NCBI RefSeq assembly: GCF_002504165.1
Contig: NZ_CP021404.1
Span: forward strand, 1,674,001-1,738,000
DNA from: Pacificitalea manganoxidans
GTDB taxonomy: Bacteria > Pseudomonadota > Alphaproteobacteria > Rhodobacterales > Rhodobacteraceae
Length of the DNA: 64,000 bases
Reading direction: 5' to 3'
The notes beneath the pieces are model-generated. The model saw only the letters and a program-made list of their open reading frames with translations. It was not told where the DNA came from and made no database searches. Positions within the stretch are counted from its first letter, which is position 1. Every line of letters begins with the position of its first letter. This document shows, piece by piece, positions 50,796 to 57,047 of the stretch. The position numbers and the translations under genes were made by a program.

Positions 50796-50812
50796 ATCCC
50801 CCCAGGGGGGAT
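50796..50812. promoter_or_regulatory. Palindromic C6/G6 operator of the metal cassette
   Basis: ATCCCCCC-A-GGGGGGAT is a perfect 8+1+8 inverted repeat between the divergent sensor (start 50784) and His-rich gene (start 50849). CsoR/RcnR-family repressors recognise A/T-flanked G-tracts (for example TACTG6-N-AGTA for RcnR). The position allows repression of both directions. Confidence 0.7.
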
Positions 50813-50848
50813 GCGGCAAGATGGCTAAACGCAAGGCCACGGAGCGGA

Positions 50849-51220
50849 ATGCGGACAGAAACGGCACTCACGGGCACAATGCGAAAGGGGCGGAACCTGC
50901 TAAAGGCTCTGCTCTGTCTTGCGGTGCTGAGCTGGTCGTTGATGCCTGCCATGTCGCATGCCCCGGCGGTGTTCGAAACCATTCAGGACCACGCCGCGAT
51001 CATCGCCGAACACGGCCACACACACGGCCTTGAGGAAGATCTGGCTTGGGCGCTGCATGGCCACACCCACGACGCCGCGGATCATGACCACAGCCCGGGG
51101 ATCCTCGCCTCCGGTCGCATGGCGCAGCCCGTCTCGATCACCGGGGCACGCCGCCGGACCGAAACCGCAGATGCCGGTCCTTGGCCCCTTCACCGGATCG
51201 AAAGACCTCCGCGCGTCTGA
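50849..51220 (+). CDS. His-rich secreted protein of the metal cassette
   Basis: The 123-residue product has a hydrophobic signal (about residues 18-36, ALLCLAVLSWSLMPAMSHA). A mature part follows with two His clusters: EHGHTHGLEEDLAWALHGHT and HDAADHDHSPG. Such clusters bind Ni, Co or Zn loosely, which suggests a periplasmic metal buffer. GGAG lies 5 bases before the ATG at 50849; an ATG at 50879 would give a shorter signal. It is divergent from the sensor and leads into the permease gene. No family is recognised. Confidence 0.65.
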   Translation: MRTETALTGTMRKGRNLLKALLCLAVLSWSLMPAMSHAPAVFETIQDHAAIIAEHGHTHGLEEDLAWALHGHTHDAADHDHSPGILASGRMAQPVSITGARRRTETADAGPWPLHRIERPPRV

Positions 51221-51276
51221 TCGTTGCGTCCTCCGGGCGCAGTCTCACGATCAGTCACATCTACGGAGATCTTACT

Positions 51277-52005
51277 ATGATCACACCTTTCGGAGGTGGG
51301 CGGCATGCCGGATCGGCGCGCGCGACACTTCCCCTGTTCATCGCGGCGGCGGCGATAGTCATGTCCGTCGCACAGGCCGCAGCCCATAACGTCACCGAAG
51401 GCGACGCGGGCTACATTCAGGAAATCTGGGGGGTGAACATTATCCCCTTCACGTATCTCGGCGCCAAACACATGGTGACCGGATACGATCACATCCTGTT
51501 CCTGCTCGGCGTTGTCTTCTTTCTCTACAAGATGCGCGACGTCGGCATCTATGTAAGCCTCTTCGCCCTCGGCCATTCGACCACGATGCTGCTTGGCGTC
51601 TGGTTCGGCTGGGGCGTGAACGCCTATATCGTCGATGCCATCATCGGCCTGTCGGTTGTCTACAAGGCGCTCGACAACCTCGGCGCCTATCAGCGCTGGT
51701 TCGGCTTTCAGCCCAATACCAAGGCCGCGACGCTGATCTTCGGCTTCTTTCACGGCACCGGGCTCGCCACCAAGATCCTCGACTACGACATCGCGTCCGA
51801 CGGGCTTCTGGCCAATCTGCTGGCGTTCAATGTCGGGGTCGAACTGGGCCAGCTGATGGCGCTTGCCGTCATTCTTATCGTCATGGGCTTCTGGCGGAAG
51901 TCCCCGAACTTCTTCGCCCAAGCCTACACCGCCAACGTCGTCATGATGACGCTTGGTTTCATTCTCATGGGCTATCAGCTCACCGGCCTTTTCGTGGCCG
52001 CCTGA
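51277..52005 (+). CDS. HupE/UreJ-type metal permease
   Basis: This 242-residue membrane protein has a cleavable or anchoring N-terminal helix and about six further helices. HupE/UreJ proteins are nickel or cobalt carriers. The histidine motifs are visible: TGYDHILFLLGVVF, FALGHSTTMLLGVWFG and FGFFHGTGLATK. GGAGAT lies before the ATG at 51277; the longer frame from 51181 overlaps the His-rich gene. Finding an importer-type carrier beside an exporter under one sensor is unusual; it may instead move metal out of the periplasmic buffer or outward. Confidence 0.85.
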   Translation: MITPFGGGRHAGSARATLPLFIAAAAIVMSVAQAAAHNVTEGDAGYIQEIWGVNIIPFTYLGAKHMVTGYDHILFLLGVVFFLYKMRDVGIYVSLFALGHSTTMLLGVWFGWGVNAYIVDAIIGLSVVYKALDNLGAYQRWFGFQPNTKAATLIFGFFHGTGLATKILDYDIASDGLLANLLAFNVGVELGQLMALAVILIVMGFWRKSPNFFAQAYTANVVMMTLGFILMGYQLTGLFVAA

Positions 52006-52024
52006 ACCGACAGGAGATATTCAT

Positions 52025-52660
52025 ATGTTCAACGCAGAAAAACCCAGCCTCGACGAACTCCCGAGCTCGAAGCAACTCATCCGGTCGACCGTGATCGCCG
52101 GGGCCGCGGCCGTGGCGATCCTCGTCACCGTGGTGCTGCCGGCCGAGTATAACATCGACCCCACTGGCATCGGCGAGGCCCTCGGTCTGGCGGAGATGGG
52201 TGCGATCAAATCGCAACTGGCCGAGGAGGCCGAGGCCGACCGGCAGATGGGGCTCGATGAGCAATCAAGCCTGCTCGATAGCGTGCTGGGCCTGTTTGTC
52301 GGCACCGCCTATGCGCAGGAGGCGGCACCGGCAGAGGGCGGCGAGGCATGGCGCGACGAGACCACATTCACCCTGAAGCCCGGCGACAGCGCCGAGTGGA
52401 AGATGGTCATGGAGGCGGGGCAGACCGCGGAATACCAGATGCTTGTCGAGGGCGGGCGGGTGAACTTCGACCTGCATGGCCACGGTGGCGGCAACTCGGT
52501 GACCTACGAAAAGGGCCGTGGCTCGACCGGGGCCGAGGGTGAGGTCACCGCCGATTTCGACGGCGAGCATGGCTGGTTCTGGCGCAACCGCGATAGCGCA
52601 GACGTCACCGTAAAGGTTCAGGTGCGCGGCGAATACGCCGAGTTCAAGGACGCAAGCTAA
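52025..52660 (+). CDS. Membrane-anchored periplasmic protein of the metal cassette
   Basis: The 211-residue product has one N-terminal membrane helix (about residues 22-42) without a cleavage site, then a periplasmic domain. The second half looks like a small beta-sandwich (TFTLKPGDSAEWKMVMEAGQ to VKVQVRGEYAEF) with a His/Gly motif FDLHGHGGGNSVTY. GGAGAT precedes the ATG at 52025. It is the last gene of the operon before a hairpin. The beta domain could present metal to the HupE-type permease; function is not established. Confidence 0.7.
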   Translation: MFNAEKPSLDELPSSKQLIRSTVIAGAAAVAILVTVVLPAEYNIDPTGIGEALGLAEMGAIKSQLAEEAEADRQMGLDEQSSLLDSVLGLFVGTAYAQEAAPAEGGEAWRDETTFTLKPGDSAEWKMVMEAGQTAEYQMLVEGGRVNFDLHGHGGGNSVTYEKGRGSTGAEGEVTADFDGEHGWFWRNRDSADVTVKVQVRGEYAEFKDAS

Positions 52661-52667
52661 CCCTGAC

Positions 52668-52701
52668 GCCGCCGCTCCAGTCCCGCAGCCGGAGCGGCGG
52701 C
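52668..52701 (+). terminator. Hairpin after the metal cassette
   Basis: GCCGCCGCTCC and GGAGCGGCGGC form a perfect 11-base-pair stem with a 12-base loop, 7 bases after the last stop. There is little T-tract after it. Confidence 0.55.
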
Positions 52702-53052
52702 GCTCGTGTCTAGGCGGCGGGGCGTCCGCTTCGCCGATCTTCCCAGCGCCCCGCCGCAGCAGGGCGGAGTGGGCACGACCGGGTTCGCCTTGCCAGGGGG
52801 CGTCGCTCTCGTGACCGAAGGGCGTCTGGCTGCTAGGTGAGGTCGCGCAGGATCCGGGCGTGGGAAGCTATCGCTACCGCTTGGCCAAAGAATGCGGGCC
52901 GGAGGAGGGCGGCCCTGTCGATGCACAATCGGGAATCGCCGTTGGCGCGACGCGGCTGAATTGCGGTCCCGGCTCTCGGAAGTCCCATAATGGCCGGATT
53001 GCTGCGCCGGGCGGCTACTTCTCAGTTATTTAAAGCGGATGGACAGGCGGTA
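52702..53052. other. Gene-free junction between chromosome and integrated element
   Basis: No frame here combines a start, ribosome site and protein-like sequence. A partial frame around 52850-53035 (reading GSYRYRLAKECGPEEGG) could be a remnant. GC falls from about 52990 rightwards, consistent with the edge of an inserted element. Confidence 0.4.
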
Positions 53053-53068
53053 TGGTAGGCCCGGCAGG
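53053..53068 (-). other. Candidate attachment core resembling a tRNA 3' end
   Basis: On the minus strand this reads CCTGCCGGGCCTACCA, which has the layout of the end of a tRNA gene: T-stem strand, acceptor strand, discriminator A and CCA. The rest of a tRNA is absent. It lies 81 bases beyond the integrase stop. That is the pattern left when an element inserts into a tRNA gene and the displaced 3' fragment stays at one junction. The intact tRNA should then lie at the far right end, outside the window. Confidence 0.45.
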
Positions 53069-53115
53069 CCTAACTGATCGAAAATATAGGGCTGATATTA
53101 AACGGTTTTATCACC

Positions 53116-53151
53116 AATGTGGACCACGCGAAAAATGCCGTGGTCCACATT
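53116..53151. terminator. 13-bp inverted repeat overlapping the integrase stop
   Basis: AATGTGGACCACG and CGTGGTCCACATT form a perfect 13-base-pair stem with a 10-base A/T-rich loop; the right arm covers two bases of the integrase stop codon. It may end integrase transcription, or be part of the recombination site. Confidence 0.55.
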
Positions 53152-54259
53152 ACCATTCCATTCCTGCCAATTTTGACGCCGCCATGTCGCCCAGCCGCAT
53201 GCGCTCGACCGTCTCCGTATAGACCTGCGAGGTGGAGGCATTTGCGTGCCCGTGCACAGCCATGATCTCGTATTGCGTGGCACCATGGAGAGCGAGAAGG
53301 TGGCCTGCCGCCTTCCGAATGCCGTGGGAGGATCGACCGACGATCCCTGCTTCCTCGCACCATTTGGCAAGCCGGTTGCGCAGCCCTTCGCCGGACCGAA
53401 ATGGCACGCCCTGAGAGGTCAGCAGGTAGGTCGGGCCGAGCACGGTGCGGGCCTTCAGCGCCCGCTCGAGGGGTGGCAGCACCGGGATCTGGACCCGGCG
53501 CGATCCCTTCTTGCGGGGCTGCCAGGCGAGCCATAGACGGCCAGAATGCCGTTCCTCATGCTCTCGTCCCAAGATAACGGCATCGCCGATCCTGCAGGCC
53601 GTGAACATGAACAGCGTCAGCGTGAGGTGTGCCGCGGTGCCGGGCGGGTGCTTGGCACGGTAGGCTTCCAGATCCGCCATCGTCCAAGGGGTCGCGCCGC
53701 CTTGGCTTACATATACGGGCCGTGCAACGGCCCTGGCCGGATTGGACCTGCAATGCCCGCGCTGCATCCCGAAATCATAGGCGGCGCGCAGCAGCTTCCA
53801 GACGTTGCGGGCCTTGCCCGGCGTCGCACCCATGCGGTCGCGGAAGGCGATAAGCTCGGCATCGGGGATGGTCATGGGCAGCTCGGCATAGAAGCGACCC
53901 ACCGACCGCGCCTGCTCGCTCTGCTGGCCCAGGACGAATTTCGTGAGGTTGCGCCGCTCCTTAAGCGTGAGCGGGGAGGCCTGACCATTTTCGACCATGC
54001 GCTCGAGGTGCTTGAGATAGGCGCTGAAGAGCCAGCCCATCGTCCCGGGCTCATGGGTGATCTCGCGCGGGGGATCGAGCTGCAAGCCGCGCCGCGCGGC
54101 CTGGTAGTAGCGATGGAACTCGGCATGCTCAGGGCCGCAGGGCAGGGCGATCTTGCGCCCCGCGCGGCCCTCGACCCGGACGCGCCACCGCATGCTGCCC
54201 GAGGGCAGCCGCTCAGCGATGAGGCCGCGATATCGCAGGCGCAAGTTACCACCCTCCAT
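53150..54259 (-). CDS. int: Tyrosine recombinase/integrase
   Basis: The 369-residue site-specific recombinase inserts and excises the element. The catalytic domain shows the first arginine in FTACRIGDAVILG, a later HGIRKAAGHLLALHG box, HGHANASTSQVY with the catalytic tyrosine, and a core-binding domain before it (LTLKERRNLTKFVLGQQSEQ). The ATG at 54259 (MEGGNLRLRYRGLIAERLPS) is preferred over 54319. It overlaps the excisionase-like gene by 14 bases, so the two are expressed together. Confidence 0.93.
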   Translation of the reverse strand: MEGGNLRLRYRGLIAERLPSGSMRWRVRVEGRAGRKIALPCGPEHAEFHRYYQAARRGLQLDPPREITHEPGTMGWLFSAYLKHLERMVENGQASPLTLKERRNLTKFVLGQQSEQARSVGRFYAELPMTIPDAELIAFRDRMGATPGKARNVWKLLRAAYDFGMQRGHCRSNPARAVARPVYVSQGGATPWTMADLEAYRAKHPPGTAAHLTLTLFMFTACRIGDAVILGREHEERHSGRLWLAWQPRKKGSRRVQIPVLPPLERALKARTVLGPTYLLTSQGVPFRSGEGLRNRLAKWCEEAGIVGRSSHGIRKAAGHLLALHGATQYEIMAVHGHANASTSQVYTETVERMRLGDMAASKLAGMEW

Positions 54260-54452
54260 GATCCGTTTCGCCTTCAATGGGCAGATCATCGGCATAGGCG
54301 TCAAGCGCCAACCGATCATAGAGGCGCTTGCCGCCCAGCTCGCGGCGCGAGATCGGCAACGTGCGCAGGGTGGTCTCGGAGACGCTGAGATAGGCTGCGG
54401 CCTGCGGCGCGGAGAGCAGTCGCGGCACGTAGCTGATGGCGGCGCGGCCCAT
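54246..54452 (-). CDS. Excisionase-like helix-turn-helix protein
   Basis: The 68-residue protein has a MerR/AlpA-like winged helix fragment: LLSAPQAAAYLSVSETTLRT, then ISRRELGGKRLYDRLALDAY. This is the pattern of Xis and AlpA proteins that bind and bend DNA at att sites. It immediately precedes and overlaps the integrase gene, the usual xis-int order. Confidence 0.8.
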   Translation of the reverse strand: MGRAAISYVPRLLSAPQAAAYLSVSETTLRTLPISRRELGGKRLYDRLALDAYADDLPIEGETDHGGW

Positions 54453-54499
54453 GAAACACCTCGTTCATCTGCTGAGTGGTGACAGTCCGGTCTCCGGGG

Positions 54500-54673
54500 T
54501 CAGTTGGAGGGGCGGGCCAGACCGAGCAGCTGAGCTGCTTTCATGAAGAGCGAGACCATGAGGATAGAGAGGGTCGCCGCGAAAAACGCCCCCATGAACG
54601 CTCCGAACCCTAATGAGAGGCCCAGATCAATCAGAACGCTATCAGTGATTTCAATGCTGCGGTCAGAGGTCAT
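54500..54673 (-). CDS. Small membrane protein, 57 residues
   Basis: The frame encodes one membrane helix flanked by short polar ends (GLSLGFGAFMGAFFAATLSI then LMVSLFMKAAQLL). AGGAAG lies before the ATG at 54673, and the start overlaps the previous stop by 4 bases (ATGA). It is one of a chain of small leftward genes upstream of xis-int. Function unknown. Confidence 0.55.
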   Translation of the reverse strand: MTSDRSIEITDSVLIDLGLSLGFGAFMGAFFAATLSILMVSLFMKAAQLLGLARPSN

Positions 54674-54810
54674 GGGTGCTTCCTGCAGTTGGTAGGGTTG
54701 AGGGGGGTGTCGGCGGCGTCAGCCATCTGGTTGATGGTCCCCGCCCAGACGAGGCTGAGTGATTGCGTGTCCTGGCAAGAGGACTGGCGGAACTCACCCT
54801 CAGGCGTCAT
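54670..54810 (-). CDS. Small polar protein, 46 residues
   Basis: The frame starts MTPEGEFRQSSCQDTQSLSL and ends TNCRKHP. It overlaps the upstream gene by 11 bases and the downstream gene by 4. No ribosome site is visible, so it would depend on translational coupling. No family is recognised. Confidence 0.4.
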   Translation of the reverse strand: MTPEGEFRQSSCQDTQSLSLVWAGTINQMADAADTPLNPTNCRKHP

Positions 54811-55090
54811 CGGAGGATAGCTCGGCGGCGGCGTGGGCGCGCCACATGCGCAGTAGGTCCGCCGGGGTGCCGGGCGCGGTCACCCGGATCTGCAGCATCA
54901 GCATCGAACCGCAGTATCCTTGGTGCGCGCTGACTGACAGGCCGGCCTGCCCGAGATTTGCAAGGTGCACCACCGCGCGGCTGTCTTCAGGAATGGGCGA
55001 TCCTGTTGCGAGCACCTGATCTATGAGCGCGATATGCGCCCGCAGGGCCATGCGGCGCGACAGCGCGCCATCGAGATCACAGTGAAGCAT
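54800..55090 (-). CDS. Hypothetical protein, 96 residues, leftward operon
   Basis: The frame starts MLHCDLDGALSRRMALRAHI and has a mixed alpha/beta look without signal peptide or membrane helix. A strong GAGGAGG ribosome site lies before the ATG, inside the end of the upstream gene, with which it shares one base (TGATG). No function is recognised. Confidence 0.6.
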   Translation of the reverse strand: MLHCDLDGALSRRMALRAHIALIDQVLATGSPIPEDSRAVVHLANLGQAGLSVSAHQGYCGSMLMLQIRVTAPGTPADLLRMWRAHAAAELSSDDA

Positions 55091-55332
55091 CAGACCTCCT
55101 CATAGAAGGGATCGAGCGCGGCGCAGACAGCCTCGCGGCAATCGGCCGTGCCGTGGTGAAAGAGCCATGCGCAAGCCAGCAGGAACTCCGGCCCGCTGGT
55201 GCTCGGGTCATCGACAAGCGCGCGTGCCTGCCGCGCCCTCGGCTTGCCGCCGGGCGTCGGTCCGCCCGGCCCGGCGGCAGGATCATGAGTGGCAGCTTCT
55301 TCGGGCGGAAACTCGGAACCGGCTTCAGGCAT
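55090..55332 (-). CDS. Hypothetical protein, 80 residues, leftward operon
   Basis: From the ATG at 55332 the product has an acidic/proline-rich N-terminus and a short C-terminal domain (FLLACAWLFHHGTADCREAV). Longer frames upstream run through non-coding sequence. It is coupled to the next gene by a one-base overlap. No family is recognised. Confidence 0.5.
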   Translation of the reverse strand: MPEAGSEFPPEEAATHDPAAGPGGPTPGGKPRARQARALVDDPSTSGPEFLLACAWLFHHGTADCREAVCAALDPFYEEV

Positions 55333-55444
55333 GACGCGCCCCCGAGGGAGCACATGGCGTGGCCGGGGATCGGCTTGGGGTGGGCGAAGGTGTAGGAAGC
55401 ACCTCCGCCCGATCATCCCGCCTAACGACGAGGAAAACGACGGG

Positions 55445-55555
55445 ATGAAACTCGTTCGTGAAATCCGACGCATCGTCGATACGATGTACGGCAAACCGAT
55501 CCTGACGACGCTGCTGTGCGTGGCGGCTCTGGCTCTCGTCGTTTCCAGGGCTTGA
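55445..55555 (+). CDS. Possible 36-residue membrane peptide
   Basis: The frame MKLVREIRRIVDTMYGKPIL continues into one hydrophobic helix (LTTLLCVAALALVVSRA). GAGGAAAA lies about 10 bases upstream. It runs opposite to the surrounding small genes. Single-helix peptides of this kind occur in prophages, but this one has only its hydrophobic pattern as support. Confidence 0.35.
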   Translation: MKLVREIRRIVDTMYGKPILTTLLCVAALALVVSRA

Positions 55556-55613
55556 GCGCTGATGCTCGCGCTGATCGAATGAGGCAGGACCGGGCCAAAG
55601 CTCGGGGGCGAAA

Positions 55614-55847
55614 TCAAGCATCCGGCGTCTCCACCGGCGCGGCGGCCAGCTGTTCCGTCGAGAGCCTGCGCCCCGCATTGGCCATCAGCGTCATCCAGGC
55701 AAGACGGCGCAGGATCGGGCGGTCGGCATATTGCTCGGGGTTCGCCACCACCTCACGCGCATTCGCGACGAAGACCGGCGTGGGCTGGGCAGCGGGAAGG
55801 CGCGGGGTGGCGATCTGGGGCATGACGAACCTCGTGTTGTTCGCCAT
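55614..55847 (-). CDS. First gene of the leftward operon, 77 residues, unknown
   Basis: From the ATG at 55847 the product starts MANNTRFVMPQIATPRLPAA and has a helical region (about residues 28-68, ANAREVVANPEQYADRPILR). Two repressor-type operators (55856-55871 and 55885-55900) lie just upstream of the start, so it is probably repressed in the integrated state. GAGG inside the first operator may also serve as ribosome site. Function unknown. Confidence 0.55.
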   Translation of the reverse strand: MANNTRFVMPQIATPRLPAAQPTPVFVANAREVVANPEQYADRPILRRLAWMTLMANAGRRLSTEQLAAAPVETPDA

Positions 55848-55855
55848 GACGTTAT

Positions 55856-55871
55856 GTCCTCTTTTGAGGAC
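55856..55871. promoter_or_regulatory. Repressor operator copy 1 (left operon)
   Basis: GTCCTC-TTTT-GAGGAC is a perfect 6-base inverted repeat 8 bases upstream of the leftward gene start at 55847. It is the best copy of a motif found four times at two prophage promoters. Confidence 0.75.
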
Positions 55872-55884
55872 GGTCAAGAGATTT

Positions 55885-55900
55885 GTCCGCTATTGAGGAC
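55885..55900. promoter_or_regulatory. Repressor operator copy 2 (left operon)
   Basis: GTCCGC-TATT-GAGGAC keeps one half perfectly and differs by one base in the other. It lies 29 bases (centre to centre) from copy 1, about three helical turns, so two repressor dimers could sit on the same DNA face. Confidence 0.7.
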
Positions 55901-56048
55901 ACCTATAAATCGCCTTGCACGAATCGAGATCGGCCACCAAGGTCCGAAATCGGAACAAACAAAGAACATCAGTGATGAGAGTTAGTGAATACCTCGCGTG
56001 GTGGGGCGCCGCGTCGATAAGTAAAAAGCGGGCATGGCTTGCTGAAAT

Positions 56049-56306
56049 TCAGGCTTGGTCGTCACCTTCAACCGACGTGAGCGGCGATGATTGTGCCTCT
56101 GGGTCCAGCTCTTCGCCGTCGCCGTCATCATCTTCATCGACACGACGAGACGTCTGACGCTCGAAGGTTATCGAAGATGCCAGGATGCCTGCAGCCGCAA
56201 GGGTGGGAACGACGTACACCATCTGCCCGGTAAGGTAGGCCGCGCCATATGACGGGAAAAGCACCACCGCAGCCCTCACCAATGGCTCCTTAATGCCCAA
56301 CGTCAT
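56049..56306 (-). CDS. Small membrane protein co-transcribed with the repressor
   Basis: The 85-residue product has two hydrophobic helices (about residues 8-30 and 32-46: AYLTGQMVYVVPTLAAAGIL) and a strongly acidic tail (VDEDDDGDGEELDPEAQ). Its ATG overlaps the stop of the CI-like repressor by 4 bases, so it is made in the lysogenic state. Membrane proteins in this place can exclude related phages, but this is inferred from position only. Confidence 0.6.
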   Translation of the reverse strand: MTLGIKEPLVRAAVVLFPSYGAAYLTGQMVYVVPTLAAAGILASSITFERQTSRRVDEDDDGDGEELDPEAQSSPLTSVEGDDQA

Positions 56307-56599
56307 TCCGGCTTCAGGAGACTTTGGATCGCCGCGCGCTTCGAAGGGTGGCGATGGAGTTCCTTCAAAAGCAACGCGTCTTCCGGCGTCATTTCATGCC
56401 CGTGCAGAATATAAACCATGCTCACGGGGATTGCGTCGCAAACTGCAAGAAGGTTGGTGATTGTCGGATCTTTGCCCTCGGCGATGATCGAGTGCACGTA
56501 GCCCGGGCCGTTCCCGCTGGCCAGCGAAACAGCTCTCTTCGACTTACCCGATTTGCCTATTGCGTCAGCTAGACGCGTTCGCCAGTCCGCATTGCTCAT
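56303..56599 (-). CDS. XRE-family CI-like repressor
   Basis: The 98-residue protein has a lambda-type helix-turn-helix (WRTRLADAIGKSGKSKRAVS then LASGNGPGYVHSIIAEGKDP) and a short C-terminal part without a LexA/CI peptidase domain. The start at 56599 has no ribosome site, so it may be translated from a leaderless message like lambda cI. An alternative ATG at 56707 has AGGAG upstream but would put both operators inside the gene. Divergent Cro-like gene and two operators upstream make this a genetic switch. Confidence 0.8.
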   Translation of the reverse strand: MSNADWRTRLADAIGKSGKSKRAVSLASGNGPGYVHSIIAEGKDPTITNLLAVCDAIPVSMVYILHGHEMTPEDALLLKELHRHPSKRAAIQSLLKPE

Positions 56600-56634
56600 A
56601 GTTTTTGTGTCATCCGAAGCGCGAAATATTGCAC

Positions 56635-56650
56635 GTCCTCTTTCGAGAAT
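56635..56650. promoter_or_regulatory. Repressor operator copy 3 (switch)
   Basis: GTCCTC-TTTC-GAGAAT matches copy 1 fully in one half and for the first three bases in the other. It is the copy nearer the CI-like repressor start (56599). Confidence 0.65.
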
Positions 56651-56659
56651 GCTTGCAAT

Positions 56660-56675
56660 GTCCTCTTTGGAGGAT
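56660..56675. promoter_or_regulatory. Repressor operator copy 4 (switch)
   Basis: GTCCTC-TTTG-GAGGAT differs from the perfect repeat by one base. It is 25 bases from copy 3 and 14 bases upstream of the Cro-like start, so binding here should block rightward transcription. Confidence 0.7.
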
Positions 56676-56689
56676 GTATCGGTTGCTTC

Positions 56690-56914
56690 ATGGTACTCGA
56701 TGTTCATGAACAGCTCCTGTCCGAGATCGACGAATTCTTGCGAGATTTCGGCATGTCTCAGACCTATTTCGGCAAGCGCGCTGCCGGGAACTCGGAACTC
56801 GTTAGCAGGCTTCGAGCCGGACGGTCGATTACCGGGCTGACCGAACAAAAAGTCCGCGCCTTCATCACGGAACGCCGCGGAGGCATAGGGCTTCAGCCGG
56901 AGTCTGCAGCGTGA
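56690..56914 (+). CDS. Cro-like small DNA-binding protein
   Basis: The 74-residue product (VLDVHEQLLSEIDEFLRDFG, then MSQTYFGKRAAGNSELVSRL and RAGRSITGLTEQKVRAFITE) reads as a compact helix-turn-helix protein of a type seen in alphaproteobacterial prophages. It is divergent from the CI-like repressor across two operators, the position of Cro in lambda. Its ribosome site is weak, since the nearest GGAGG lies inside operator 4 and is 16 bases away. Confidence 0.65.
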   Translation: MVLDVHEQLLSEIDEFLRDFGMSQTYFGKRAAGNSELVSRLRAGRSITGLTEQKVRAFITERRGGIGLQPESAA

Positions 56915-56997
56915 GTGTTGATTGGGTTCATCCGTTCTTCATTGGGGCTAAATGCCCCGACCGCGGCTGCGCGTCCACGAAACGGGGTTGCCGATGA
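56911..56997 (+). CDS. Possible 28-residue Cys-rich peptide
   Basis: A GTG start overlaps the Cro-like stop by 4 bases (GTGA). The peptide ends KCPDRGCASTKRGCR, with a CX4C-type arrangement that could bind zinc. Coupling is the main support; length and lack of a family keep confidence low. Confidence 0.3.
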   Translation: MSVDWVHPFFIGAKCPDRGCASTKRGCR

Positions 56998-57047
56998 CTA
57001 GAAAAATGATCTGGACAATGGGTGGGCGGAGAGCCCGTGGACCGAAC

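Noticed and set aside
52850-53035. A possible gene remnant left of the integrated element
   Set aside because: Only a partial frame, no start, no recognisable family.
53053-53068. A complete tRNA gene at the element junction
   Set aside because: Only the 3' tail is present; the flanking bases do not fold into the remaining arms. No complete tRNA or rRNA gene was recognised in the window.
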